Of a stretch of 64,000 nt of DNA, positions 8,492 to 19,291 are shown piece after piece; position 1 is the stretch's first letter; the number at the start of each line of letters is the position of its first letter. Location: assembly GCA_020637235.1 (NCBI GenBank), contig JACJWG010000019.1:1-64000 (forward strand), read 5' to 3'. This DNA is from Acidimicrobiaceae bacterium (GTDB lineage: Bacteria > Actinomycetota > Acidimicrobiia > Acidimicrobiales > Ilumatobacteraceae). The notes beneath the pieces were generated by a model, which saw only the letters and a program-made list of their open reading frames with translations, had not been told where the DNA came from and made no database searches. The translations under genes and the position numbers were made by a program.

Positions 8492-9526
8492 TCAGGAGCC
8501 CAGTCCGGGCACGCCGGCGTAGGCGCTGAGCGCCGGCTGTCCGCCGAGGTGGCAGTACAGCACCTTCGATCCGGCGGGGATCTCGCCGGATCGGATCATG
8601 CCGATCATGCCGGCCATCGACTTGCCCTCGTACACCGGATCGGTGAGCATCCCCTCGGTGCGGGCCGCCAGATGGATCGCGTCGACCGTCTGCTGATCGG
8701 GGATGCCGTACGCCGGCCCCTCGTAGCCGGACACGACGACGATCTCGTCGTCGCGCAGCTCGCGGCCGAGTTCGATCGTGGTGGCGGTGTTGCGGGCGAT
8801 GCGGGTGAGCTGGTCGACGGTCGTGTCGAGCGTCGCCGACGCGTCGATGCCGATCACCTTCCGTTTCGGTGCGTCGCCGCCGGGGTTCTCGAGCGCGAAG
8901 CCGGCGATCATGCCGGCGTGGCTGGAGCCGGTGACCGTGCACACGATCACCGTGTCGAAGAACGTGTCGAGCTCGGCTTCCTGTGCCGCCACCTCGACGG
9001 CCCAGTTGGCGAAGCCGAGGCCGCCGAGCGGGTGATCGGAGGCGCCGGCCGGGATCGCGTACGGCCTGCCGCCCCGTTCGGTCACGGAGTCGAGTGCCTG
9101 CTTCCACGAATCGCGGATGCCGATGTCGAACCCGGCCGGGTCGATGCGGATGTCACCGCCCATGATGCGGGTCAGCTGCAGGTTGCCCACCTTGTCGTAC
9201 ACCATGTCCGGCCAGTCGACCCAGTGTTCCTGCACGGTGACGACGTCGAGGCCGAGGTACCGCGCCACGCCGGTGACGGCCCGGGTGTGGTTCGACTGGA
9301 TGCCGCCGATCGACACCAGCGTGTCGCAGCCCTGGGCGAGCGCGTCGGCGACCAGGTACTCGAGCTTGCGCACCTTGTTGCCGCCGAACGCGATGCCCGA
9401 GTTGCAGTCCTCGCGCTTGGCCCAGATCTCCACCTCGCCGCCGAGTGCGTCGCTCAGGCGGCGCAACGGGTGGATCGGCGACGGACCGAACAGCAGGGGG
9501 GTGCGGGGGAACTCGGCGAGACGCAT
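8492..9526 (-). CDS. acdS: 1-aminocyclopropane-1-carboxylate deaminase
   Basis: PLP enzyme of 344 residues that opens ACC to 2-oxobutyrate and ammonia. Similarity to characterised AcdS runs through the protein: KREDCNSGIAFGGNK with the PLP lysine at Lys51, VSIGGIQSN at 71-79, DPVYEGKSM with Tyr299-Glu300, and HLGGQPAL with Leu327. The Glu and Leu correspond to the pair (295/322 in the Pseudomonas enzyme) that separates true ACC deaminases from D-cysteine desulfhydrases. One deviation: residue 80 is His (SNHTR) where Pseudomonas AcdS has Gln. Same-strand unit with the TlpA-like gene before it (40-bp gap) and the 2OG oxygenase after it (19-bp gap). D-cysteine desulfhydrase side activity is possible. 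Confidence 0.88.
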   Translation of the reverse strand: MRLAEFPRTPLLFGPSPIHPLRRLSDALGGEVEIWAKREDCNSGIAFGGNKVRKLEYLVADALAQGCDTLVSIGGIQSNHTRAVTGVARYLGLDVVTVQEHWVDWPDMVYDKVGNLQLTRIMGGDIRIDPAGFDIGIRDSWKQALDSVTERGGRPYAIPAGASDHPLGGLGFANWAVEVAAQEAELDTFFDTVIVCTVTGSSHAGMIAGFALENPGGDAPKRKVIGIDASATLDTTVDQLTRIARNTATTIELGRELRDDEIVVVSGYEGPAYGIPDQQTVDAIHLAARTEGMLTDPVYEGKSMAGMIGMIRSGEIPAGSKVLYCHLGGQPALSAYAGVPGLGS

Positions 9527-9566
9527 GGGCGCCGATGGTAGGCGCCGATGGTGGGGGTGCGAGGTG

Positions 9567-10328
9567 TCAGCTCCCGAGCTGCTCTGCGAGCACGGCGTTC
9601 AGTTCGTCGATCGGCACCTCGCCGCTCGTACGCCACAGCAGCGTGCCGTCGGCGTCGAACAGCACGAACGCGGGGAAGCCGGTCACGCCGAACGCTGCAG
9701 CGGCGTCGGCTCCGACACTGTCGGCGAGCACCGCCCACGGGAACCCTTCGCGGGCGAGCCAGTCCGACGGTGGGAAGTTGTCGCGGCGCTCGTCCACCCC
9801 GGTCGACACGCCGACGACGCGCAGGCCGGCCGGCACCTCGCGGTCGTTGTTCCACTGGACGAGCTGGGGCACCTCGTTCTGGCAGTGCGGGCACCAGTGG
9901 GCGAGGAACACCGCGAGCGTGGGTGCGCCGTGACCGATCGTCACGTCGACGCCTTCGAAGTTCTGGCCGGTCACCTCGGGCACCACCTGGCCGAGGCCCG
10001 GATCGTCGAGCCCGGGGTCGGGTTCCGCCGGCAGCGGGGTGCCGTCGACGGTGACGGGTCGATTCTGGGCGAAGTCGAGCCCGTCGGTGTCGGAGCCGCC
10101 GGTGGACGACACGATCGCGATGATCCCGACGACGAGGACGACGACGGCGAGGATGCCGCCGAGGAGCCACGGGTTGGCGAGCGGATTGCCGCCGGACGGC
10201 TCGTCCTTGCCGCCCTTCTTGAACTGCGGGGTCGGTTGCTTGGCCTGCTGCTGCTTCTTCTTGGCCGCAGCGGAGCCCGGACGCGGAGGAACAGAGGTGG
10301 GGGAGCTCACCTCAAGAGAGTCGTTCAC
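9567..10328 (-). CDS. Membrane-anchored TlpA-like thioredoxin
   Basis: Extracytoplasmic thiol-disulfide protein of 253 residues. A basic, Gln/Lys-rich cytoplasmic N-terminus is followed by one membrane helix at about 54-74 (LLGGILAVVVLVVGIIAIV) and an exported thioredoxin fold with the active site WCPHC (Cys146, Cys149) and the cis-Pro segment VTGFPAFVLF. It begins with GTG (10326-10328), with GGGGG about seven bases upstream. First gene of the minus-strand unit with acdS, the 2OG oxygenase and mtfA. It probably works in reduction or oxidation of exported cysteines, or in cytochrome c maturation; nothing local decides which. Confidence 0.9.
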   Translation of the reverse strand: MNDSLEVSSPTSVPPRPGSAAAKKKQQQAKQPTPQFKKGGKDEPSGGNPLANPWLLGGILAVVVLVVGIIAIVSSTGGSDTDGLDFAQNRPVTVDGTPLPAEPDPGLDDPGLGQVVPEVTGQNFEGVDVTIGHGAPTLAVFLAHWCPHCQNEVPQLVQWNNDREVPAGLRVVGVSTGVDERRDNFPPSDWLAREGFPWAVLADSVGADAAAAFGVTGFPAFVLFDADGTLLWRTSGEVPIDELNAVLAEQLGS

Positions 10329-10426
10329 CGAGGCCCCCGAGTTCCAGAGCCTTAGGTCACACCACCCGCTCGGGAACGGACGAATCCCCGACCGGGTGGC
10401 ACCGGGCCGACCTCGATCTGCGCCCG

Positions 10427-10517
10427 GTCAGGATCCGATCAGCTCGTCGTCGGATCCCTGACACGGCGAGATCCGCCCCGACAGTCGGAGTGCACGAGAT
10501 CCGACGCGGTGTCGGAT
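10427..10517. promoter_or_regulatory. Cluster of GATCCG dyads upstream of the soluble chemoreceptor
   Basis: The divergent intergenic region holds two nested inverted repeats. One pairs GTCAGGATCCGA (10427-10438) with TCGGATCCCTGAC (10450-10462), with one bulged base. The other pairs ATCCGAC (10499-10505) with GTCGGAT (10511-10517). A further GATCCG lies between them. Clustered half-sites of one motif suggest an operator for the PAS-PAS receptor gene or the divergent tlpA-like gene. Confidence 0.4.
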
Positions 10518-10535
10518 GTCGAGAGAGGGAGATCC

Positions 10536-12029
10536 ATGCCATCGGTGCTGTCGTTGCTCACCCCGTCACGATCAGCGGCGCTCGCCGCTCGTCTCGACGC
10601 TCTCGACCGTTCGCAAGCGGTGATCGAGTTCGACCTCGACGGCACGATCCTCCACGCCAACGAGAACTTCCTCGCGCTGATGGGCTACCGCATGGAGGAG
10701 GTCGTGGGCCAGCACCATCGCATGTTCGTGCCCACGGACCAGTGGGACAGCACCGAGTACCGACGGTTCTGGGACACCTTGCGGGCCGGCCGGTTCCACG
10801 TCGATCAGTTCCTGCGCGTCGGCGCGGGTGGACGACAGGTGTGGATCGAGGCGTCGTACAACCCGGTCCTCGATCGGGATGGCCACCCGGTTCGGGTGGT
10901 GAAGTATGCGACCGACATCACCGCACGCCGGATGCACCTCGCCGACCTCGAGAGCCAGGTCGCGGCGATCCGTGCGTCGCAGGCCGTCATCGAGTTCGAC
11001 CTCGACGGCACGATCCTCGACGCCAACGCCAACTTCCTCGACACGATGGGCTACGCGATCGGTGAGATCCGTGGCCGGCACCACCGCATGTTCGTCGAAC
11101 CCGGGTTCGCCTCGTCCGCGGAGTACGAGACGTTCTGGGCGACGCTGCGGAGCGGTCGGTTCCTCGGGGCACAGTACAAACGGATCGCGAAAGGTGGACG
11201 CCCTGTGTGGATCCAGGCGTCGTACAACCCGGTGCTCGACGCCGCTGGGAGGCCCTACAAGGTCGTGAAGTTCGCCACCGACGTGACGGCCCAGGTGCAG
11301 CTGCTGGACGACCTGAAGGTGTTGATCGACCGCAATTTCGGTGAGATCGACCAGGCGATCGGTCGGGCGGCCGACCAGGCGTCGAGTGCGGCCGCCAACT
11401 CGCAACTCACGGCGAACAGCGTGCAGATGGTGGCCGCCGGCATCGAGGAGATGGCGGCGTCCGTGCGCGAGATCGCGCAGAGCATGTCCCTCTCGCGGAG
11501 TTCGGTCGAGCTCGCCCACGAGGCCACGTCCGAGGCCGGCGGTGCGACGGACCGCCTGATGCAGACCGCGGCGGCGATGGGTGGGATCGTCGAGATCATC
11601 CAGGACATCGCCAACCAGATCAACCTGCTCGCCCTGAACGCCACGATCGAGTCGGCTCGCGCCGGTGAGGCCGGACGCGGGTTCGCCGTGGTCGCCAACG
11701 AGGTGAAGACGCTGGCGAAGGAGGCGTCGGACGCGACCGAGCAGATCTCGGCCGAGATCGAGGGTGTGAAGTCGGTCAGCGAGGACGTCGCCACCTTGCT
11801 CGGCCGGATCGGCAGCGCCGTCGGCACGGTTCGTGAGTCGGTCGTCACCACCGCGAGTGCCGTGGAAGAGCAGAGCGCGGTGACGAGCTCGATGGCGCAG
11901 TCGATGAACGAGTCGTCGGCGTCGGTCGACCTGATCAACGTGAACGTGGGGGAGATCTCCGCCGCGATCGGTCAGGTGGCGACGGCCGTCGATCGAACCC
12001 GGCAGGCTGCGGAGGTGCTCGCGCGCTGA
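10536..12029 (+). CDS. Soluble PAS-PAS chemoreceptor, BdlA-like
   Basis: Cytoplasmic receptor of 497 residues with no membrane helix. Two PAS domains that closely resemble each other (about 27-135 and 150-255) both begin SQAVIEFDLDGTIL and both contain HHRMFV and ASYNPVLD. They are followed by a methyl-accepting signalling domain with the tip NQINLLALNATIESARAGE. This is the architecture of Pseudomonas BdlA, a receptor linked to cyclic-di-GMP-triggered biofilm dispersal. The ATG at 10536 has GAGAGGGAG five bases before it; an in-frame GTG at 10509 lacks such a site. The conserved paired histidines might relate to haem or redox sensing, as in some PAS receptors, but this is a guess. Confidence 0.9.
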   Translation: MPSVLSLLTPSRSAALAARLDALDRSQAVIEFDLDGTILHANENFLALMGYRMEEVVGQHHRMFVPTDQWDSTEYRRFWDTLRAGRFHVDQFLRVGAGGRQVWIEASYNPVLDRDGHPVRVVKYATDITARRMHLADLESQVAAIRASQAVIEFDLDGTILDANANFLDTMGYAIGEIRGRHHRMFVEPGFASSAEYETFWATLRSGRFLGAQYKRIAKGGRPVWIQASYNPVLDAAGRPYKVVKFATDVTAQVQLLDDLKVLIDRNFGEIDQAIGRAADQASSAAANSQLTANSVQMVAAGIEEMAASVREIAQSMSLSRSSVELAHEATSEAGGATDRLMQTAAAMGGIVEIIQDIANQINLLALNATIESARAGEAGRGFAVVANEVKTLAKEASDATEQISAEIEGVKSVSEDVATLLGRIGSAVGTVRESVVTTASAVEEQSAVTSSMAQSMNESSASVDLINVNVGEISAAIGQVATAVDRTRQAAEVLAR

Positions 12030-12048
12030 CGCCCACCGACCACCGTGG

Positions 12049-14889
<2,841 letters not shown>

Positions 14890-14990
14890 AGGTGCAGCGA
14901 TTCTACGGAGGCCGACCCGCGACGCCCGGTTCCGTTTGCGAGCCGACGGGTGCGGTCCGTCGCTCCTGAGCAGCACTACGGTTTCGGTCC

Positions 14991-16715
14991 ATGACTGCGG
15001 ATGCAGCTGCACCTCACTCCTCGCCGATCTCGATCGTCGACCGCGTCGTCCGCGCCGCCGATCGCCCCACGGGTGTGCGTTTCGTCGGCCACTCGGTCGC
15101 GCCGGCGGAGGGGGACGGCTTCGTGCCGTGGGCACAGATCCACGACGACGCCCGCGTGGTCGGTGCGGCGTTGCAGGCACGGGGGCTGGTGCCCGGCGAC
15201 CATGTCGCGATCCTCGGTCCCACGTCGCGATCGCTGATCACGATCATCCAGGGCTGTTGGCTGGCCGGGTGCGCATCGATGGTGCTGCCGCTGCCGATGC
15301 GGATGGGGTCGCTCGACGCGTTCGTCGAGAGCACCCGCTCGCGCATCCGACACGGCGATGCGAAGCTGGTGCTGATCGACGACATGCTGGCCGATTTCTA
15401 CGCCGCAGCGCCCGGCGATCCGCCGATCGAGCCGATGCGGGCGGTGCTCCCCGGTGTGGCCGGCCAGGTGAACGGTGAGCGGCTCGAGCTGCCCCCGCAC
15501 GACCCCGAGCGGCTGATCATCCTCCAGTACACGTCCGGCTCGACCAGCGAGCCGAAGGGGGTGATGATCCCCGACCGTGTGCTGGCCGCCAACATCGACG
15601 CGTGCTGCGAGGCCGCCGAACTCACGTCCGGTGAGGTGATGGTGAGCTGGCTGCCGCTCTACCACGACATGGGCCTCGTGGGGTTCTTGTCGATCCCGAT
15701 GACCACGGGTGTGCAACTGGTGCAGGCCGCGCCGCAGGACTTCCTCGCCCACCCCGGCAACTGGATGCAGTGGATCAGCGACTGGGGCGGCACGGCCACC
15801 GCCGGGCCGAACTTCAGCTGGGTGCTCGCCACGCGTGCGTTGAAGCGTGCGAGGGACCTCGACCTGTCGTCGCTCACGCTGGCGCTCAGCGGCGCCGAGC
15901 CGGTGGATCCCGCCGCGGTGGAGGCGTTCGTCGCCGCCGCCGAGCCGTTCGGCTTCCGTGCCGGCGGAGTGTTCCCTGCGTTCGGCATGGCCGAGGTCGC
16001 GATCGGCGGTTCGTTCCCGAAGCGAGGCGTCGGTCTGCAGGTCGACTCGGTCGATCGGGTGGTGCTCGAACGCGACCGGATCGCCAAGTCGCTCGCGCTC
16101 GCCGATGCCGAGGAGGAGCTCTACGTCCGCCAACTGCCGTTGCTCGGCACCGCCGTGCCCGGCCTCGAGATGAAGGTCGTCGATCCGGAGACGTACGAGG
16201 AACTCCCCGAGCGTCACGTCGGCGAACTGTTGCTGCGCGGCACGTCGGTCACGCCCGGTTACTACAAGCGCCCGGACGCCACCGCTGCGCTGTTCCGCGA
16301 CGGATGGCTGTGCACCGGTGACCTCGCGTACCTCCTGAACGGGCAGCTCGTGCTGTGCGGCCGGATCAAGGACGTCATCATCGTCGGCGGTCGCAACGTG
16401 TTCCCCGAGGACATCGAGCGGGCGTGCGGCACCCTCGACGGAGTGCGCGCCGGCAACGTCATCGCCTTCGGTGTCGACGGCTACAAGGGCAAGGAGACCG
16501 TGGTCGTCGTGGCCGAGGTTCGTCCGTCCGAGGGCGACGGGGTGCTCGACGGGGTGCGCCACGCCATCCACCACCGCACGCTCGAGGTGTGCGGGTTGCC
16601 GCCTCGCGACGTGATGCTCGTGAAGCCCGGCACCCTGCCGAAGACGTCGAGCGGCAAGCTGCAGCGCGCCAAGTGTCGCGAGTCGTACCTGGACGAGACC
16701 CTCGAGCTCGTCTGA
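14991..16715 (+). CDS. Fatty acyl-AMP ligase (FAAL-type AMP-binding protein)
   Basis: Adenylate-forming enzyme of 574 residues. It carries the P-loop YTSGSTSEPKGV, the A5-type motif FPAFGMAEVAIGGSF, TGDLAYLLNGQLVLCGRIKD and the C-terminal lysine region LPKTSSGKLQR. The segments WISDWGGTATAGPNFSW and LALSGAEPV are typical of FAAL/FadD-like enzymes, which make acyl adenylates for transfer to carrier proteins rather than to CoA. No polyketide synthase or carrier protein is nearby, so the acceptor is unknown; a CoA-ligase role remains possible. A TACGGT box eight bases before the ATG suggests a very short leader. Convergent with the ClC gene, with one base between the stops. Confidence 0.9.
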   Translation: MTADAAAPHSSPISIVDRVVRAADRPTGVRFVGHSVAPAEGDGFVPWAQIHDDARVVGAALQARGLVPGDHVAILGPTSRSLITIIQGCWLAGCASMVLPLPMRMGSLDAFVESTRSRIRHGDAKLVLIDDMLADFYAAAPGDPPIEPMRAVLPGVAGQVNGERLELPPHDPERLIILQYTSGSTSEPKGVMIPDRVLAANIDACCEAAELTSGEVMVSWLPLYHDMGLVGFLSIPMTTGVQLVQAAPQDFLAHPGNWMQWISDWGGTATAGPNFSWVLATRALKRARDLDLSSLTLALSGAEPVDPAAVEAFVAAAEPFGFRAGGVFPAFGMAEVAIGGSFPKRGVGLQVDSVDRVVLERDRIAKSLALADAEEELYVRQLPLLGTAVPGLEMKVVDPETYEELPERHVGELLLRGTSVTPGYYKRPDATAALFRDGWLCTGDLAYLLNGQLVLCGRIKDVIIVGGRNVFPEDIERACGTLDGVRAGNVIAFGVDGYKGKETVVVVAEVRPSEGDGVLDGVRHAIHHRTLEVCGLPPRDVMLVKPGTLPKTSSGKLQRAKCRESYLDETLELV

Positions 16716-16716
16716 T

Positions 16717-18105
16717 CTACGCGTCCTCGTCGTCGAGCGCCGCCGGACCGAACAACCGCTCGTGGGCGAGGTGATGATCGGCGAGCGACGCGAGCCCGAC
16801 CGCGGCGGCGGTCAGCGGCAACAACCGCAGGTCGGCCGACATCTCGGCCACCATCACGGCGGCGACGAGCGGCGCGCGCACGCTGATCGCCACGCCCACC
16901 GACGCCGTGACGAGCACGGCATCCCAGCGGGCCTCGGGAAGTCCTGCGCCGAGGCCGTCGAGGGCCCACCACGTGAGGAGACCGGCCCCGGCCGCCACGG
17001 CGAGCGACGGTGAGACGACGCCGCCGGGTGCCCCGGTGCCGATCGTCGCCGACGTCGCCACGAGCTTCCACACGCACAACGCGAGGGCGAGCCCGACGGT
17101 CACCCGTGCCGCCTCGTGCACCTCGACGATCGCCTCCATGCCGTTGCCCGACGTCAGCGGCACGAACGCCACCGTCAGGGCCGCGACAGCCGCCAGTCCG
17201 AGGGTCGGCCACCACCGGAGCCGGCCACCGGGGGCGCTCCACGCCGCGAGTCGCGCCCGTCCCCAGCGGAACAGCCGGCTCGCCAGGTAGGCCGGGACGA
17301 GGGCCACGGCGCACAGCACCACGACGTCGATCGTGAGCGGGTCGTCTCCCGAGGGGAAGATCGGGTGTGCGCCGAACAGCCACGCCGCCGAGGCGAATCC
17401 GGCCAGTGCACCGACCACCGCAGCCGACACGGTCCGTCGGTCGTGGCGCATGCCGAGATGCTCTTCGACGTACAGCAGCGCTGCCGCGGGTGCGTGGTAC
17501 GCGACAGCGAACGCCGAGGCGATGCCGGCGACGGCGAGGCGGTGTCGGGGGCGCCCCGTCAGCCGGCCGACGGTGTCGCCCCACGCGCCGCCCATCTCCA
17601 TGATCGGCGCCTCCCGACCGAGGGACGCGAGCGACGCGGACGCGGTGAACGTCGCGCCCGAGCGCATCAGGGTGCCGGTGAGCGAGGGGTCGTTCGCCGC
17701 ATCGCCGCGGGCCGAAGCGGCAAGTGCGCGGAGGCCGACGCGAGGTCCGTGCCGACGCTCGACCGCCCGTCCCAGGACGGCTGCCGCCACCACGCCGCCG
17801 AACACCAGTGCGGCCGCCCCGGCGCGGCCGAGGGTGATCACGGCGTCGGCGCCCGGGTACCCGTGCCCACTCGACAGGTCGGTCGCCGAAGGCCCGTCGG
17901 GGACGTCACCGACGGCATCGGCGCCACGGTCGGACGCGATCGCCTCGGCGACCGCGAGTGCACCGTGGCGGAAGCCGTGGGCGAACAGCGCCGCGCCCAA
18001 CGCCACGACGGCGACGGTGACCAGCGTGCCCGCGGCCCGGAGGGCGAGACGTCCGGAGCGCTCCGCGGCAGGCATGACGGCCCAGTGAATCGTCTTCCGT
18101 CTCAT
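16717..18105 (-). CDS. ClC-family chloride channel or transporter
   Basis: Polytopic membrane protein of 462 residues with the ClC repeat pattern. The motif GREAP near residue 165 replaces the usual GREGP but keeps the gating glutamate that is typical of proton-coupled ClC exchangers. The TIGTGAPGGVVSPSLAVAAGAG segment fits the family motif GxxxPGGxFxPxLxxGA. No CBS domains. An internal ATG at 18075 is an alternative start; neither has a clear Shine-Dalgarno sequence. Divergent from the adjacent LysR gene by only 41 bp, which hints that the regulator controls it. Confidence 0.88.
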   Translation of the reverse strand: MRRKTIHWAVMPAAERSGRLALRAAGTLVTVAVVALGAALFAHGFRHGALAVAEAIASDRGADAVGDVPDGPSATDLSSGHGYPGADAVITLGRAGAAALVFGGVVAAAVLGRAVERRHGPRVGLRALAASARGDAANDPSLTGTLMRSGATFTASASLASLGREAPIMEMGGAWGDTVGRLTGRPRHRLAVAGIASAFAVAYHAPAAALLYVEEHLGMRHDRRTVSAAVVGALAGFASAAWLFGAHPIFPSGDDPLTIDVVVLCAVALVPAYLASRLFRWGRARLAAWSAPGGRLRWWPTLGLAAVAALTVAFVPLTSGNGMEAIVEVHEAARVTVGLALALCVWKLVATSATIGTGAPGGVVSPSLAVAAGAGLLTWWALDGLGAGLPEARWDAVLVTASVGVAISVRAPLVAAVMVAEMSADLRLLPLTAAAVGLASLADHHLAHERLFGPAALDDEDA

Positions 18106-18132
18106 CGGACAAGCAGATGTTGGCGATCACGT

Positions 18133-18149
18133 CATAGGCTCACCCTATG
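18133..18149 (+). promoter_or_regulatory. Palindrome and leaderless-type promoter at the LysR start
   Basis: CATAGG (18133-18138) and CCTATG (18144-18149) form a perfect 6-bp inverted repeat with a 5-bp spacer, and the second arm contains the start codon. Within it, TAGGCT (18135-18140) sits exactly six bases before the ATG. The arrangement fits a leaderless mRNA whose promoter is covered by its own operator. Confidence 0.45.
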
Positions 18150-19106
18150 GAACTGCGACAGGTGGCGTACTTCCTCGCCGTCGTCGACCACGGTGGGTTC
18201 GGCCGCGCGGCGACCGCGTTGCGCGTGGCGCAGCCGTCGCTGTCGGAGGGCATCCGCCGGCTCGAGGCCGACCTCGGTGTGGCGCTGTTCGAACGGCGTG
18301 GCCGTGAGGTGCGCCTCACGCATGCGGGGGTCGACGCGCTCGGTCCGGCGAGGGCGATGCTGCGCGACGCCGAACACGTCCGCCGCGCGGTCGACCGGCA
18401 CGGCGAACTGCTCACCGGCGTGCTCGACCTGGTCGCGCTGCCGAGCCTCGCCGACCACCCGGTGGCGCGACTGATCGGACGGTTCCGGGTGCTCGCCCCG
18501 TCGGTGTCGGTGCGAGTGGCCACGCCGGCCTCCGCGCTCGAGCTGGAGCGGATGCTGCTCGACGGGCGGTGCGAGGTCGGGATCACGGAACGGAGCGAGG
18601 GTGCTCGCGGACGAGGCATCGATCAGCTGGCGTTCGGCACGCAGGAGTTGCTCGCCGTGTTCCCGCCGCCGCAGCGCGATGCCGGCAGCCCCGACCCGGT
18701 CGGGGTGGCGCGCGCCGGGCGGGCGCGGGTCACGGTGTCGCTCGACGAGCTCGCGGCTGCGCCCCTGGTGCTGTCGCCCGTGGGCACCTCCGTTCGCGAC
18801 CACGTCGACCGTGCGCTGCACTCGATCGGCGCCGCGGCCACGGTGGTCGTCGAGACCAACCAGCGCGAGGCGATCGTGCCGCTCGTGCTCGCCGGCGCCG
18901 GCGCGACGGTGCTCCCCGCCCCGGTTGCCGACGTCGCCGCTGCGAGCGGCGCGATCGTGCGGCGGTTCCGACCACGGATGCGGCGCGACCTGGTCGTCGC
19001 CGTCGGTCCGGGACGTCGATCGCCCGCCGCAGCGGCATTTGTCGCGATGGCGGCCGACGAGGTGCCGCCGGGTGACCGCCGGGTGACCGGCGGTGACCGG
19101 CGGTAA
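18147..19106 (+). CDS. LysR-family transcriptional regulator
   Basis: DNA-binding regulator of 319 residues. The winged helix-turn-helix occupies about residues 1-60 (YFLAVVDHGGFGRAATALRV, then VAQPSLSEGIRRLEADLG), followed by a LysR effector-binding domain. It is divergent from the ClC gene by 41 bp, the usual position for a LysR target. The C-terminal tail VPPGDRRVTGGDRR is unusual: it is encoded by the start of a degenerate minisatellite, and the TAA stop lies inside that repeat, so the tail probably arose from repeat expansion. The effector is unknown. Confidence 0.9.
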   Translation: MELRQVAYFLAVVDHGGFGRAATALRVAQPSLSEGIRRLEADLGVALFERRGREVRLTHAGVDALGPARAMLRDAEHVRRAVDRHGELLTGVLDLVALPSLADHPVARLIGRFRVLAPSVSVRVATPASALELERMLLDGRCEVGITERSEGARGRGIDQLAFGTQELLAVFPPPQRDAGSPDPVGVARAGRARVTVSLDELAAAPLVLSPVGTSVRDHVDRALHSIGAAATVVVETNQREAIVPLVLAGAGATVLPAPVADVAAASGAIVRRFRPRMRRDLVVAVGPGRRSPAAAAFVAMAADEVPPGDRRVTGGDRR

Positions 19107-19164
19107 CGGTCGGGTGATCGACAGGATCGCCGGGTGATCGTCCGGGTGATCGTCCGGGTGATCG
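19070..19164 (+). repeat. Degenerate 12-bp minisatellite at the 3' end of the LysR gene
   Basis: About eight imperfect copies of a CCGGGTGATCGT-like unit, the last three nearly identical (TCCGGGTGATCG). The array begins inside the LysR coding region, supplies its last codons and stop, and continues into the intergenic space. Confidence 0.75.
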
Positions 19165-19243
19165 ACGAACGGACGGGGGACGGACGACGGGCGAGGTCCG
19201 GGCGACGGGCGAGCGCGCGTCGGGGGAGCGTCGAGAGCGTGCC

Positions 19244-19282
19244 GGGGGAGCGCCTGGGGAGCTCCTGGGGGACCGCCGGGGG
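19244..19282 (+). other. Potential G-quadruplex in a convergent intergenic region
   Basis: Four G tracts of four or five bases at 19244-19248, 19256-19259, 19267-19271 and 19278-19282 have loops of 7, 7 and 6 bases; another G5 tract lies upstream near 19222. It is G-rich on the strand of the LysR transcript. The array lies downstream of the LysR stop and just past the convergent aminotransferase stop. Confidence 0.5.
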
Positions 19283-19291
19283 AAACTCGGG

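Noticed and set aside
14890..14990. T-box leader for leuS
   Set aside because: The gap is only 101 bases, and the probable promoter lies a few bases before the start codon.
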